Source: Candidatus Gastranaerophilales bacterium
GTDB lineage: Bacteria > Cyanobacteriota > Vampirovibrionia > Gastranaerophilales > Gastranaerophilaceae
Assembly (NCBI GenBank): GCA_944325585.1
Contig: CALVAS010000007.1
Span: 1-44,845, forward strand
Reading direction: 5' to 3'
Length of the DNA: 44,845 nucleotides
A program made the position numbers and the translations under genes. Shown one piece after another: positions 8,162 to 16,098 of this stretch (its first letter is position 1; each line of letters begins with the position of its first letter). The notes beneath the pieces were generated by a model that worked only from the letters and a program-made list of their open reading frames with translations, did no database searches and had not been told where the DNA came from.

Positions 8162-8267
8162 AATATTTAAGTGTAAATCTGCTATATATTTCTAACGCAA
8201 GGATGAAAAATTCCCTGCAGGTGAAGTATCGAAATTACGTGGTTAGTTAAGTAAGGGTTTATTAACT
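8162..8267 (+). other. Unexplained 5' leader of the 236-residue protein gene
   Basis: About 105 bases lie between the micro-ORF and the gene at 8268. They can form a closing stem CTAAC/GTTAG enclosing a palindromic CCTGCAGG and a GTA...TAC loop. I do not recognise any known riboswitch family here. The ribosome site in front of 8268 (TAAGGG) is weak and about 9 bases away, so regulation at translation is possible but only inferred. Confidence 0.3.
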
Positions 8268-8978
8268 ATGAGTGTAAATGCAGTACAAAATTATGAAAAT
8301 CGCAATCCGCTTGCACGAGTGATTAATTCGACAATTATAGGCGGGGTTATAGGCTACGGTTCAAAGTATGCAATCAAACTCCAGAAAGCGGAAAAGAAAG
8401 ACATCAATTACGCAGCGCTTGTAAATTCAAGCAGAAAAGACGTAAACTTGAAGAAAGTTAATTCTTTTAAAATTCTTAAATCCCGTACGCCTGCACAGGA
8501 TGAATTTATCAAGATGATAGATCACAAAGAAAGTTTTAAAAATCCGACTTTGCAGGATTTGGCAGAGCGTGTCGGCGGGGAAAAGAGCGCGTTAGGCAAA
8601 AAGGTTCTTGATATCTTGAAGGATGAAAATAACAAAGGCATTGATGTTGACGGAATTGTTAATGCTTTAGGCAAAGATACAAAAGAGGCAAAAGAATTTA
8701 AATACGCTTCCAAAATCACAAATTGCTTTGCTGATTACAACATTGACCGCATTGTCAACAAACTTGGCGGAAATGAAAGTTCTGCCGGCAAAGAATTCAG
8801 AAGAATCATCAGTGAAGTTGATCAGCAGTCATCATATGTTGCAAGAAAATTGCTGAAAGCAACTCACCACATTGTAAAAACTAAACGTTATACTGCACCG
8901 CTTGTTGCGGCAGGTGCAACCGCAGGTTTTGCGGCAGCGTTTATTCATAATATTTTATCACACAACACCGAAGCATAA
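8268..8978 (+). CDS. Lineage-specific protein with hydrophobic ends
   Basis: I recognise no known family in this 236-residue protein. It has a weakly hydrophobic glycine-rich patch near the N-terminus (VINSTIIGGVIGYGSKYA, 18-35), a long charged, mainly helical middle, and a C-terminal hydrophobic segment (APLVAAGATAGFAAAFIHNIL, about 210-230) followed by a short polar tail. It could be tail-anchored or membrane-associated. The middle contains two similar helical stretches (LAERVGGEKSALGKKVLDIL and IVNKLGGNESSAGKEFRRII), an internal duplication. It is transcribed from a strong promoter with a long leader and ends at a good terminator, so it is probably a well-expressed single-gene unit. Confidence 0.6.
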   Translation: MSVNAVQNYENRNPLARVINSTIIGGVIGYGSKYAIKLQKAEKKDINYAALVNSSRKDVNLKKVNSFKILKSRTPAQDEFIKMIDHKESFKNPTLQDLAERVGGEKSALGKKVLDILKDENNKGIDVDGIVNALGKDTKEAKEFKYASKITNCFADYNIDRIVNKLGGNESSAGKEFRRIISEVDQQSSYVARKLLKATHHIVKTKRYTAPLVAAGATAGFAAAFIHNILSHNTEA

Positions 8979-9017
8979 AGTATAAATAGCAATTTGAGTA
9001 ATAGTCAAAATTAAAGG

Positions 9018-9046
9018 CAGGGCGAATCCACCAACGTCCTGTTTTT
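9018..9046 (+). terminator. Rho-independent terminator after the 236-residue protein gene
   Basis: CAGGGCG (9018-9024) pairs with CGTCCTG (9035-9041) through one G-U pair, with a 10-base loop, followed directly by five T. Confidence 0.75.
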
Positions 9047-9069
9047 GGCTGTTTAAATGGGGGATTATC

Positions 9070-9843
9070 TTATTTATTGCCGGAATTGCAGAACATTTTA
9101 GAGCGTTTTTCTTTTATTCGTTTTATTGTTTCTGGGTAATCTTCCGCGGTCAAATCTCCGACGGATTTGTAGAGTTTAAGAATTGCATGTTCAATGTTTC
9201 GGCTGTTGAGGGACACCATATCTTCAGCCATTTCTGTATTGGACATTGCAAGGCGTGTCATATCGCGGAAACCGCTTGCCGCAAGTTCCATTGCAAGAGG
9301 ATTGTCTTCAGCAGCCATAAATAATGCCTGTGAAATTACCATCGGCATGTGTGAAATCAGAGCGACTGCCTCATCATGTTTTTCAGGTGTTGTAATAACA
9401 GGTTTTGCCCCGAGTTGTTTTATAATTTTTTCTAAAGTTTCTATTCCCGTTGTTTTGTAATACGGTGTAATTGCCCATTTTGCGCCTTTAAAAAGTTCCA
9501 GAAAGGAATTTTCAAATCCATGGTGCTCTGTTCCTGCCATCGGGTGTGAGGGAATGAAATTGTAAGGTCTTTGTTTTCTGCAGACGAATTCTTTGAGGCT
9601 GCAAACATCTGTTACGATAGTTTCCGGATGCAGAAAATGTTCCAGATCATCAAGAACCGCGAGTGCTCTGTTCATTGCAGAGCATACAAAAACGACTTCG
9701 CAATCCGTTAAAATATCGTAAGTTTTATAAATATTTTCGCCCTGTTGTGATTTGGAAACTCCGACAACGTCATAGCCTGCATCCGTTAATCCTTTAAAGA
9801 TGGATCCGCCGATAAGTCCCAATCCTGCAACACCGATTTTCAT
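9070..9843 (-). CDS. tyrA: Prephenate/arogenate dehydrogenase
   Basis: TyrA performs the NAD(P)-dependent oxidative decarboxylation of prephenate or arogenate on the way to tyrosine. The N-terminal dinucleotide loop GLGLIGG is at residues 7-13. The catalytic-loop signature SHPMAGTEHHG is present and the helical dimer domain follows. It is 257 residues from ATG 9843. An ATG three codons upstream (9852) touches the GGAGG ribosome site with no spacing, so 9843, nine bases away, is the better start. Substrate choice cannot be decided by eye; cyanobacterial enzymes commonly prefer arogenate. It runs in the same direction as proB-proA, but a TATAAT with extended TG (9874-9879) suggests its own promoter. 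Confidence 0.92.
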   Translation of the reverse strand: MKIGVAGLGLIGGSIFKGLTDAGYDVVGVSKSQQGENIYKTYDILTDCEVVFVCSAMNRALAVLDDLEHFLHPETIVTDVCSLKEFVCRKQRPYNFIPSHPMAGTEHHGFENSFLELFKGAKWAITPYYKTTGIETLEKIIKQLGAKPVITTPEKHDEAVALISHMPMVISQALFMAAEDNPLAMELAASGFRDMTRLAMSNTEMAEDMVSLNSRNIEHAILKLYKSVGDLTAEDYPETIKRIKEKRSKMFCNSGNK

Positions 9844-9911
9844 GTGATTCATCCTCCGTATGTGTTTAAGAAAATTATATCACATTTAAAGCGGATTTGT
9901 TTATTTTTAAC

Positions 9912-11162
9912 TTATGTCAAATCTTTGTGATGAAATTGTTTTCTGCCTTCAACGTAATCTGACACAACCTGACCGTTTCCGATAAGTTTGTATTTATAAA
10001 TAGTCAGCCCTTCGAGTCCGACAGGCCCTCTTGCATGGGTTTTGTTTGTGGAAATTCCGACTTCCGCACCGAATCCGTATCGGAATCCGTCCGCAAATCT
10101 TGTCGACACATTAAAATACACCCCTGCCGAGTCAACATTGTTCATAAACTTTTCGGCATTTTCAATATTTTTCGTGATTATACAATCCGTATGACCGGAG
10201 CCGTACCGGTTGATATGGGCAATTGCTTTATCAAGATTTTTGACTGTTTTAAAAGCGAGAATTTTGTCGCCGTATTCATGCGCCCAGCTTTCGGGTTTGT
10301 CTATGAGCTTGATTTCTTCAAGCTGAAGAGCAGCAAGAAGTTCGTCTTTGTGCGGAAATTTCTCGTGAATCAAAAGAGTTTCCACACTGTTGCAGGCGCT
10401 CGGATACTGGGTTTTTGCATCTGTTATGATTTTTTCGGCCGTAAGCAGATCTGCGCTTTCGTCTACAAAGATATGACAGATTCCGTCGGCGTGCCCCAGG
10501 ACAGGAATTTTCGTGTTTTCTTTGATGAATTTTACAAGACTGTTGCCTCCGCGCGGGATAATCAGGTTTATATATTTGTCGCATTTAAGCATTTCGGCAA
10601 CATCATCACGTGTAAACACCTGCTGAATAACATTTTTCGGAAATCCTTCAACCTTATCGAGTGCTGTGTTAATTATTTCCAGAATCTTTTTATTTGTATT
10701 TGTTGTTTCCTTTCCGCCTTTTAAAATCACTGCATTTGAGGATTTTATTGCGAGCGACGAAATCTGTGAAATTACATCGGGCCGCGCTTCAAAAATTATC
10801 CCCAAAACCCCGATAGGACACGAAACTTTATAAAGTGTCAGCCCTTCATCAAGTTCTCTTACAAGAAGTTTTTTATTAACAGGATCAGGAAGTTTTGCGA
10901 TTTCTCTAATTCCCGCAATCATATCACGCATTTTGTTTTCGTCCAGTTTAAGACGGTTGAACGTCGCTTTTGAAAGCTCGCCTGATTCAACAAGAGGCTC
11001 GGCAAGCTCTAAATCAACCTTGTTTGCGGAAAAAATTTCATCTTTTGCCATTTCAATCGCATCAGCCATTGAATTAAGCGCACTGTTTTTTATTTGCGCG
11101 TTCAATCCTGCCGTCAAAAGCGACGCTTCTTTAGCCTGTTTCGCAATTTCTGTAAAATCCAT
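9912..11162 (-). CDS. proA: Gamma-glutamyl phosphate reductase
   Basis: ProA reduces gamma-glutamyl phosphate with NADPH to glutamate semialdehyde, the second step of proline synthesis. The 416 residues match the family. Seen are PIGV (116-119), IFEARPDV (123-130), KGGKE (148-152), the PRGG loop (203-206) and the catalytic Cys257 in TQYPSACNSVET. The start has AAGGAG six bases upstream. It follows proB by only 9 bases, so the two form one operon, which matches the metabolic channelling known for the ProB-ProA pair. Confidence 0.97.
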   Translation of the reverse strand: MDFTEIAKQAKEASLLTAGLNAQIKNSALNSMADAIEMAKDEIFSANKVDLELAEPLVESGELSKATFNRLKLDENKMRDMIAGIREIAKLPDPVNKKLLVRELDEGLTLYKVSCPIGVLGIIFEARPDVISQISSLAIKSSNAVILKGGKETTNTNKKILEIINTALDKVEGFPKNVIQQVFTRDDVAEMLKCDKYINLIIPRGGNSLVKFIKENTKIPVLGHADGICHIFVDESADLLTAEKIITDAKTQYPSACNSVETLLIHEKFPHKDELLAALQLEEIKLIDKPESWAHEYGDKILAFKTVKNLDKAIAHINRYGSGHTDCIITKNIENAEKFMNNVDSAGVYFNVSTRFADGFRYGFGAEVGISTNKTHARGPVGLEGLTIYKYKLIGNGQVVSDYVEGRKQFHHKDLT

Positions 11163-11171
11163 AAAAACTCC

Positions 11172-12314
11172 TTACAAAATCGTTATATTGTCGCGTGTGA
11201 TTATCGCATCATAATTTTTGAATCCTAAGATTTTAATTATATCGTCCGAATGGCAGCCGATAACTTTCCGGCAGGATTCGGAATCATAGTTAACCATTCC
11301 GCGGGCAAACTCATGTTCATTCTCATCAATTATCGAAATAACGTCGCCCTTGTTAAATTCATGAATTACTTCAATCACACCGATTGGCAAAAGACTCTTT
11401 TCTTTTTCCACAAGTGCTTTTTTAGCCCCCTGATTAACCTTAATTTTGCCGATAATATTTGTTGCATAACCTATCCAGCGTTTTTTATCCGAAAGCCCCT
11501 GTGTTTGCGGAAGAAACATTGTGCCGATTTCTTCACCTTCAAAAACTTTTTTGATTACATAAGGAATTTTGCCGTTTGCAATCAAGACTTTTCCGCCGAA
11601 ACGTGTTACCATTCTTGCTGCCATCAACTTTGTCCGCATTCCGCCGCGGCCGCCGTCTGAGGCGTCGGTTCCGAGTTCTAAAATCTCATCTGTTACTTCT
11701 TTTACAACCGGAATAATCTTTGCGTCAGAATTTTCCTTCGGGTTTTTGTCGTACAGACCGTCAACATCCGAAAGTATCAAAAGCAAATCCGCATCAAGTT
11801 CGCTTGCCACAAGTGCAGAGAGTTTGTCGTTATCGGAAAAACAAACTTGCATGTGTTCATACCTTGGGTCAACTTCAATGCTTGAAACAGTATCATTCTG
11901 GTTGATTACAGGGATTACTCCAAGTTCAAGAAGTTTGTTTAATGTTGTTCTGAGACTCAAATACCTTGTTCTTATGCCGAAGTCGTCCTCTGTCAGAAGA
12001 ATTTGTGCAGCAACAAGCCCGTAACCGTCAAATCCGCTTTCGTAAATCGACATCAATTTCCCCTGTCCGATTGCGGCGCAGGCCTGCTTTAGGGCGGTTC
12101 CGGTTGTTCCTTCAAGCCCCAGCCTTTTACGGCCGAGCCCGACAGCACCCGAGGTAATTAAAATAACTTCTTTGCCTGATTTGACAAGAGATGCCATGTC
12201 TTCAATGAATGAAAAAATTCTGGGAAGAGACACGTAGCCTTCTTCATTTCTTAAAATATTTGTGCCTAATTTAACAACAATACGTTTTGCGTTTATAAAT
12301 TCTTTTCTCTCCAT
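11172..12314 (-). CDS. proB: Glutamate 5-kinase with PUA domain
   Basis: ProB phosphorylates glutamate on its gamma carboxyl, the first and feedback-controlled step to proline. The N-terminal amino-acid kinase domain starts RIVVKLGTNIL (11-21) and includes ITSGAVGLGRKRLG, the INQNDTVSS substrate loop and a GGRGGMRTK loop. The C-terminal part from about residue 280 is the PUA domain, making 380 residues in all. The ATG has no Shine-Dalgarno. An extended -10 (TGT-TATAAT) ends six bases before it, so the message is probably leaderless. No earlier start fits, and a later one would delete the first beta-strand. It is transcribed divergently from gyrA. Confidence 0.96.
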   Translation of the reverse strand: MERKEFINAKRIVVKLGTNILRNEEGYVSLPRIFSFIEDMASLVKSGKEVILITSGAVGLGRKRLGLEGTTGTALKQACAAIGQGKLMSIYESGFDGYGLVAAQILLTEDDFGIRTRYLSLRTTLNKLLELGVIPVINQNDTVSSIEVDPRYEHMQVCFSDNDKLSALVASELDADLLLILSDVDGLYDKNPKENSDAKIIPVVKEVTDEILELGTDASDGGRGGMRTKLMAARMVTRFGGKVLIANGKIPYVIKKVFEGEEIGTMFLPQTQGLSDKKRWIGYATNIIGKIKVNQGAKKALVEKEKSLLPIGVIEVIHEFNKGDVISIIDENEHEFARGMVNYDSESCRKVIGCHSDDIIKILGFKNYDAIITRDNITIL

Positions 12315-12320
12315 ATGCTG

Positions 12321-12326
12321 ATTATA
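12321..12326 (-). promoter_or_regulatory. -10 box of proBA, placed for a leaderless mRNA
   Basis: A perfect TATAAT with an extended TGT in front lies six bases before the proB ATG on the minus strand. I see no good -35, in keeping with an extended -10 promoter. Confidence 0.6.
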
Positions 12327-12459
12327 ACACGGAAAAGTTTTTGTTTTATTTGTTTTTACAAAAATTCAGTTGAAATTTCATAAATTATTTAATTAAGACC
12401 TGCAAATCACCTGTAATTTTGTAAAGATTAATTTAAAATTACCTAAACGCTTGTTTTTA

Positions 12460-12468
12460 TGCTATGAT
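12460..12468 (+). promoter_or_regulatory. Extended -10 promoter of gyrA
   Basis: TGC-TATGAT lies about 38 bases before the gyrA start. The -35 position reads TACCTA, a poor match, so the extended TGn motif probably carries the promoter. Confidence 0.5.
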
Positions 12469-12505
12469 ATGGATATAAAGATATCAGACACTGGAGGATA
12501 AGAGA

Positions 12506-15061
12506 TTGAGTAACCAACAAAGCATGTTCAGTGACGGGAAAATCGTTCCTGTTAATATAAGAGAAGAGATGAAACGTTCATATATAGATTATGCAATGAG
12601 TGTAATTGTAGGACGTGCGCTTCCGGATGTAAGGGATGGTTTAAAGCCTGTTCACAGACGTATTTTATACGCAATGAACGAACTCGGTATGACTCCGGAT
12701 AAACCGTTTAAGAAATGTGCGCGTATTGTTGGTGAAGTTCTCGGTAAATACCACCCGCACGGCGACAGTGCCGTTTATGAAGCGTTAGTTCGTATGGCGC
12801 AGGACTTTTCGACAAGATACCTGACGGTCGACGGACACGGAAACTTCGGTTCTGTTGACGGCGACGGTGCGGCTGCTATGAGGTACACAGAAGCCCGTAT
12901 GCACAAAATTACCCAGTCTATGCTTGCTGATATTGACTGCGAAACAGTTGAATTTGAACCGAACTTTGACGGCTCTTTGCAGGAACCATCAGTTCTGCCG
13001 GTAAGACTTCCGATGCTTCTTTTGAACGGATGTTCAGGTATTGCGGTCGGTATGGCAACAAATATTCCGCCGCACAATGTCTGCGAAATTGTTGACGGAA
13101 CAATTGCTCTTATCAACAATCCCGATATTACGGTTGCGGAACTTATGGAATACATTAAAGGCCCTGACTTCCCGACAGCGGCAACAATTATCGGGCTTAA
13201 CGATATCAAACAGGCTTACGAAACAGGCAGAGGTTCTATTAAAATGTCTGCTGTTGCAACCATTGAAGAAATTGCGGGCGGCGGCGGCCGTCAGGCACGT
13301 ACGGCAATTGTTGTAACAGAAATTCCTTATCAGGTTAACAAGTCAATGCTTATTGAAAAAATTGCGGAACTTGTTAAAGACCAGAAAATCAACGGAATTT
13401 CCGACATCCGCGACGAATCAGACCGTGAAGGTATGAGAATTGTTATTGAACTTAAGCGTGATGCAAAACCGGATGTTGTTAAAAATAATTTATTCAAATA
13501 TACTCAGCTTGCAACGACTTTCGGCGTAAATATGCTTGCACTTTGCGGCAAACAGCCGAGATTGATGAATTTGAAACAGGTTCTTGATGAATTTGTTGAA
13601 CACAGAGTTGAAATTGTTACAAGAAGAACTATCTTCTTCCTCAAAAAGGCAAAAGTCAGAGCGCATATTTTGGCAGGTTTGATTATTGCACTCGGTTCAA
13701 TTGATGAAGTCATTGAATTAATCAAAAATTCTAAAACAACGGATGATGCAAGAAACGGCTTAATGAGCAGATTCGGGCTTGACGCTGATCAGGCAAACGC
13801 AATCCTTGAAATGCAATTAAGAAGATTGACAGGATTGGAACAGGATAAAGTTAAAGCCGAATATGACGAATTAGTCAAGAAAATCGCAGAGTACGAAGAT
13901 ATCCTTGCAAGCCGTCAAAAGATTCTTGAAATTATTAAAACGGAACTTCTTGAAGACAAAGAAAAATACGGCGACGACAGAAAAACACAAATTCTGCCTG
14001 AGCAGGGCGAAGTGACAATTGAAGATTTGACGCCGAACACTCCGATGGCAGTATTTATTACTCATCAGGGGTATCTGAAACGTATTTCGCTTGACACATT
14101 TGAACGTCAAAACCGTGCTACAAGAGGCAAATCAGGAATTAAAACAAAAGAAGATGACGATATTCAGCATTTCTTCACAGCAATGATGCATGATAAAGTT
14201 CTGTTCTTCTCTTCAAAAGGCACTGTTTACAGCCTGAATGTTTACGACTTCCCTGAAGGCGGACGTCAGGCAAAAGGTTTGCCGATTGTGAACGTTCTCC
14301 CGATAGAACAAAACGAAACAATTACGGCAGTTGTTCCTGTCAGCACATTCTCACACGATTTGAACCTGATTATGCTGACACGCAAAGGTTACATCAAACG
14401 TATAGAACTCGACAACTTCTCCAACATCCGCCGCAACGGAATTATTGCAATCGGACTTGAAGAAGGTGATGAACTCTGTTGGGTTAAACTTGCAACCGCA
14501 CATGATGAAATTATTATCGGAACTTCCTGCGGTATGGCAATCAGATTTCCGATTCAAGACCTGAGACCGCTCGGCAGAAGTGCACGCGGTGTAACTTCAA
14601 TGAAACTCCGCTCAGGTGACACGATTGTCGGATGTGATATTGTTCCGAGAAATTACGACGCGGATCTTCTTGTTGTAACTTCCGACGGATTCGGAAAACG
14701 TACAAAACTTTCAGAATTCAGAAGCCAGAACAGAGGCGGTTTAGGATTGATTGCAACGAAATTCAAATCACCGAAATCAAGACTTGTTGCCCTCACAATC
14801 GTTAAAGAATCCGACGATATTATGATGGTTACGGCAAACGGAGTTGTAACACGTATTAATGCAGGCTCTATAAGCTGTCAGGGCAGACCTGCAACAGGTG
14901 TAAGAGCACAAAATCTGATGGATAACGACACTGTTGTTTCAGTAAACAAAATTCTTAATCCGGATGAAGATGATACAGTGCTTTCCGGTGATATGCCAAA
15001 ATCATCTGATGTTAACGTAGAACAAACAAAACTTCTTGATGGCGGTGAAACTCAAGAGTAA
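12506..15061 (+). CDS. gyrA: DNA gyrase subunit A (type IIA topoisomerase A subunit)
   Basis: This subunit cuts and rejoins DNA in the GyrA2B2 enzyme. Translation starts at TTG 12506, eight bases after GGAGG. Of 851 residues, 1-490 form the breakage-reunion domain with [11 protein letters not shown] (47-57), the quinolone pocket [12 protein letters not shown] (81-92; Ser88 and Glu92, no classic resistance change) and catalytic Tyr127 in AAMRYTE. The C-terminal half is a beta-pinwheel. The GyrA box, normally QRRGGRG, is degenerate here: Q535-N-R-A-T-R-G541. A weakened box is more typical of topoisomerase IV ParC, so gyrase-type supercoiling cannot be taken for granted. The gene ends at a 19-bp perfect hairpin terminator. 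Confidence 0.9.
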   Translation: MSNQQSMFSDGKIVPVNIREEMKRSYIDYAMSVIVGRALPDVRDGLKPVHRRILYAMNELGMTPDKPFKKCARIVGEVLGKYHPHGDSAVYEALVRMAQDFSTRYLTVDGHGNFGSVDGDGAAAMRYTEARMHKITQSMLADIDCETVEFEPNFDGSLQEPSVLPVRLPMLLLNGCSGIAVGMATNIPPHNVCEIVDGTIALINNPDITVAELMEYIKGPDFPTAATIIGLNDIKQAYETGRGSIKMSAVATIEEIAGGGGRQARTAIVVTEIPYQVNKSMLIEKIAELVKDQKINGISDIRDESDREGMRIVIELKRDAKPDVVKNNLFKYTQLATTFGVNMLALCGKQPRLMNLKQVLDEFVEHRVEIVTRRTIFFLKKAKVRAHILAGLIIALGSIDEVIELIKNSKTTDDARNGLMSRFGLDADQANAILEMQLRRLTGLEQDKVKAEYDELVKKIAEYEDILASRQKILEIIKTELLEDKEKYGDDRKTQILPEQGEVTIEDLTPNTPMAVFITHQGYLKRISLDTFERQNRATRGKSGIKTKEDDDIQHFFTAMMHDKVLFFSSKGTVYSLNVYDFPEGGRQAKGLPIVNVLPIEQNETITAVVPVSTFSHDLNLIMLTRKGYIKRIELDNFSNIRRNGIIAIGLEEGDELCWVKLATAHDEIIIGTSCGMAIRFPIQDLRPLGRSARGVTSMKLRSGDTIVGCDIVPRNYDADLLVVTSDGFGKRTKLSEFRSQNRGGLGLIATKFKSPKSRLVALTIVKESDDIMMVTANGVVTRINAGSISCQGRPATGVRAQNLMDNDTVVSVNKILNPDEDDTVLSGDMPKSSDVNVEQTKLLDGGETQE

Positions 15062-15073
15062 AAATTTGAAATA

Positions 15074-15112
15074 AAACAGGTCGTCAGGTTTATTAAACCT
15101 GACGACCTGTTT
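15074..15112. terminator. Bidirectional terminator between gyrA and the Ca-binding-like gene
   Basis: A perfect 19-bp inverted repeat (15074-15092 with 15094-15112) has A-rich and T-rich ends on both sides. It can stop gyrA on the plus strand. It also lies just past the stop of the convergent gene at 15122. Confidence 0.9.
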
Positions 15113-15121
15113 TTCTGCTGA

Positions 15122-15526
15122 TTAAAACCATTCCTTTATCGTATCATTTTTAGAGCCGTAAGCATCACTCATTTTGCGGTCTTCAGAATCCATATCATCA
15201 TTCAAATTGAGAATGTTTTCTCTTCCTGTCCAGTCGCTTTCTACAATCTGATCATAGTTTCCGTCATTATCAAGATCTTTGTATTCCTTTGTCTGTGCCG
15301 AACGCGAATCTACGTGATTAAATTTGATTGAAACAGCTTCCGAAAGCTCATACTTACCATCTTTATTTCTATCAACAAAGATTGATTGCTTTAAAATTTT
15401 ACCGTTTTTATTGTAGGCTGTTTCTATTTTCTGACCGTTTTCTTCGACGGTTTCAATTTTTGTGATTTTGTAATCCTCTTTTATAGAAAATCCGTTTTTA
15501 ATCCCAATCGTGTTTAATGATCCCAT
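15122..15526 (-). CDS. Small acidic protein with EF-hand-like calcium loops
   Basis: This 134-residue protein belongs to no family I can name. Two stretches look like EF-hand or dockerin-type loops: DRNKDGKYELSE (52-63) and DLDNDGNYDQIVE (about 84-96), both with the D-x-N/D-x-D-G spacing. There is no signal peptide or membrane segment. The N-terminus MGSLNTIGIKNGFSIK and the lack of a Sec signal leave its location open. The start has AAAGGAG at good spacing. It shares the loop type with the gene at 37963-38499, so both may belong to an expanded set in this organism. Calcium binding is inferred from the motif only. Confidence 0.6.
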   Translation of the reverse strand: MGSLNTIGIKNGFSIKEDYKITKIETVEENGQKIETAYNKNGKILKQSIFVDRNKDGKYELSEAVSIKFNHVDSRSAQTKEYKDLDNDGNYDQIVESDWTGRENILNLNDDMDSEDRKMSDAYGSKNDTIKEWF

Positions 15527-15690
15527 ACAAATATCTCCTTTCTGAATCCCCTGTATAAATTAGATATTTATATAAACAAATTTCGTTTGGAAAAATTGCA
15601 TGATACTATTTGGGATTAATAAGTAAAAGTCTTGATAGGTCTGTATTTTAATCTGTTTTAAATTCCTCTTAATATCCCGTTACATAAAAT

Positions 15691-16098
15691 TTATCGCACC
15701 CAGAATTCACCCATAGTCAGAACCTTTTGAGGGTTATCACGCGAGAAAATCTGCATAACATAGGCGCCGGGTTCGTTTATTACAATGTAATCGTCATAAT
15801 AATAAATATTTTCGTTCTTTAAACGAATGTTTTTCCCGTAATAAATTTTATATCCCAAACGTCCGTAATCATTGTCCTTTTTAATAATTTGAAGATACAT
15901 GTATCTCGAATGGATTTTTTCGGGCATCACAACAAGATAATAAATCCGTTTTCCTCTTTCGAAAACCTGTTCATAATTCATTACGGTATCTTCCGTAATA
16001 GGATATTTGTTAAATAAAATTCCGGGCTTGTCCCCGTCACAGCCGCAAACTGCAAGCATAACAAAACATATTGCAATTAATGTTAAAAATTTTTTCAT
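15691..16098 (-). CDS. Small lipoprotein, translationally coupled to the TPR protein
   Basis: The 135 residues begin with a lipoprotein signal: MKK, a hydrophobic stretch, then LAVCGC with a lipobox cysteine at 18 or 20. The mature part is a beta-rich domain of about 115 residues with many Tyr and Arg. I know no matching family. Its ATG overlaps the stop of the upstream TPR gene by one base (TAATG), so the two should be made together and may form an envelope complex. The protein is expected to be lipid-anchored in the cytoplasmic or outer membrane facing the periplasm. Confidence 0.7.
   Translation of the reverse strand: MKKFLTLIAICFVMLAVCGCDGDKPGILFNKYPITEDTVMNYEQVFERGKRIYYLVVMPEKIHSRYMYLQIIKKDNDYGRLGYKIYYGKNIRLKNENIYYYDDYIVINEPGAYVMQIFSRDNPQKVLTMGEFWVR

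Noticed and set aside
8162-8267. Possible cyclic-di-GMP riboswitch in the leader before 8268
   Set aside because: ACGCAAGG recalls a piece of the GEMM-I core, but the paired second core and tetraloop/receptor pattern are missing.
9850-9852. Upstream ATG for tyrA
   Set aside because: It abuts the GGAGG site with no spacing. ATG 9843 has nine bases and starts at the Rossmann strand.
12770-12781. Glu92 in the GyrA quinolone pocket as a resistance change
   Set aside because: Glu at this position is a normal wild-type state in many bacteria, and Ser88 is intact.
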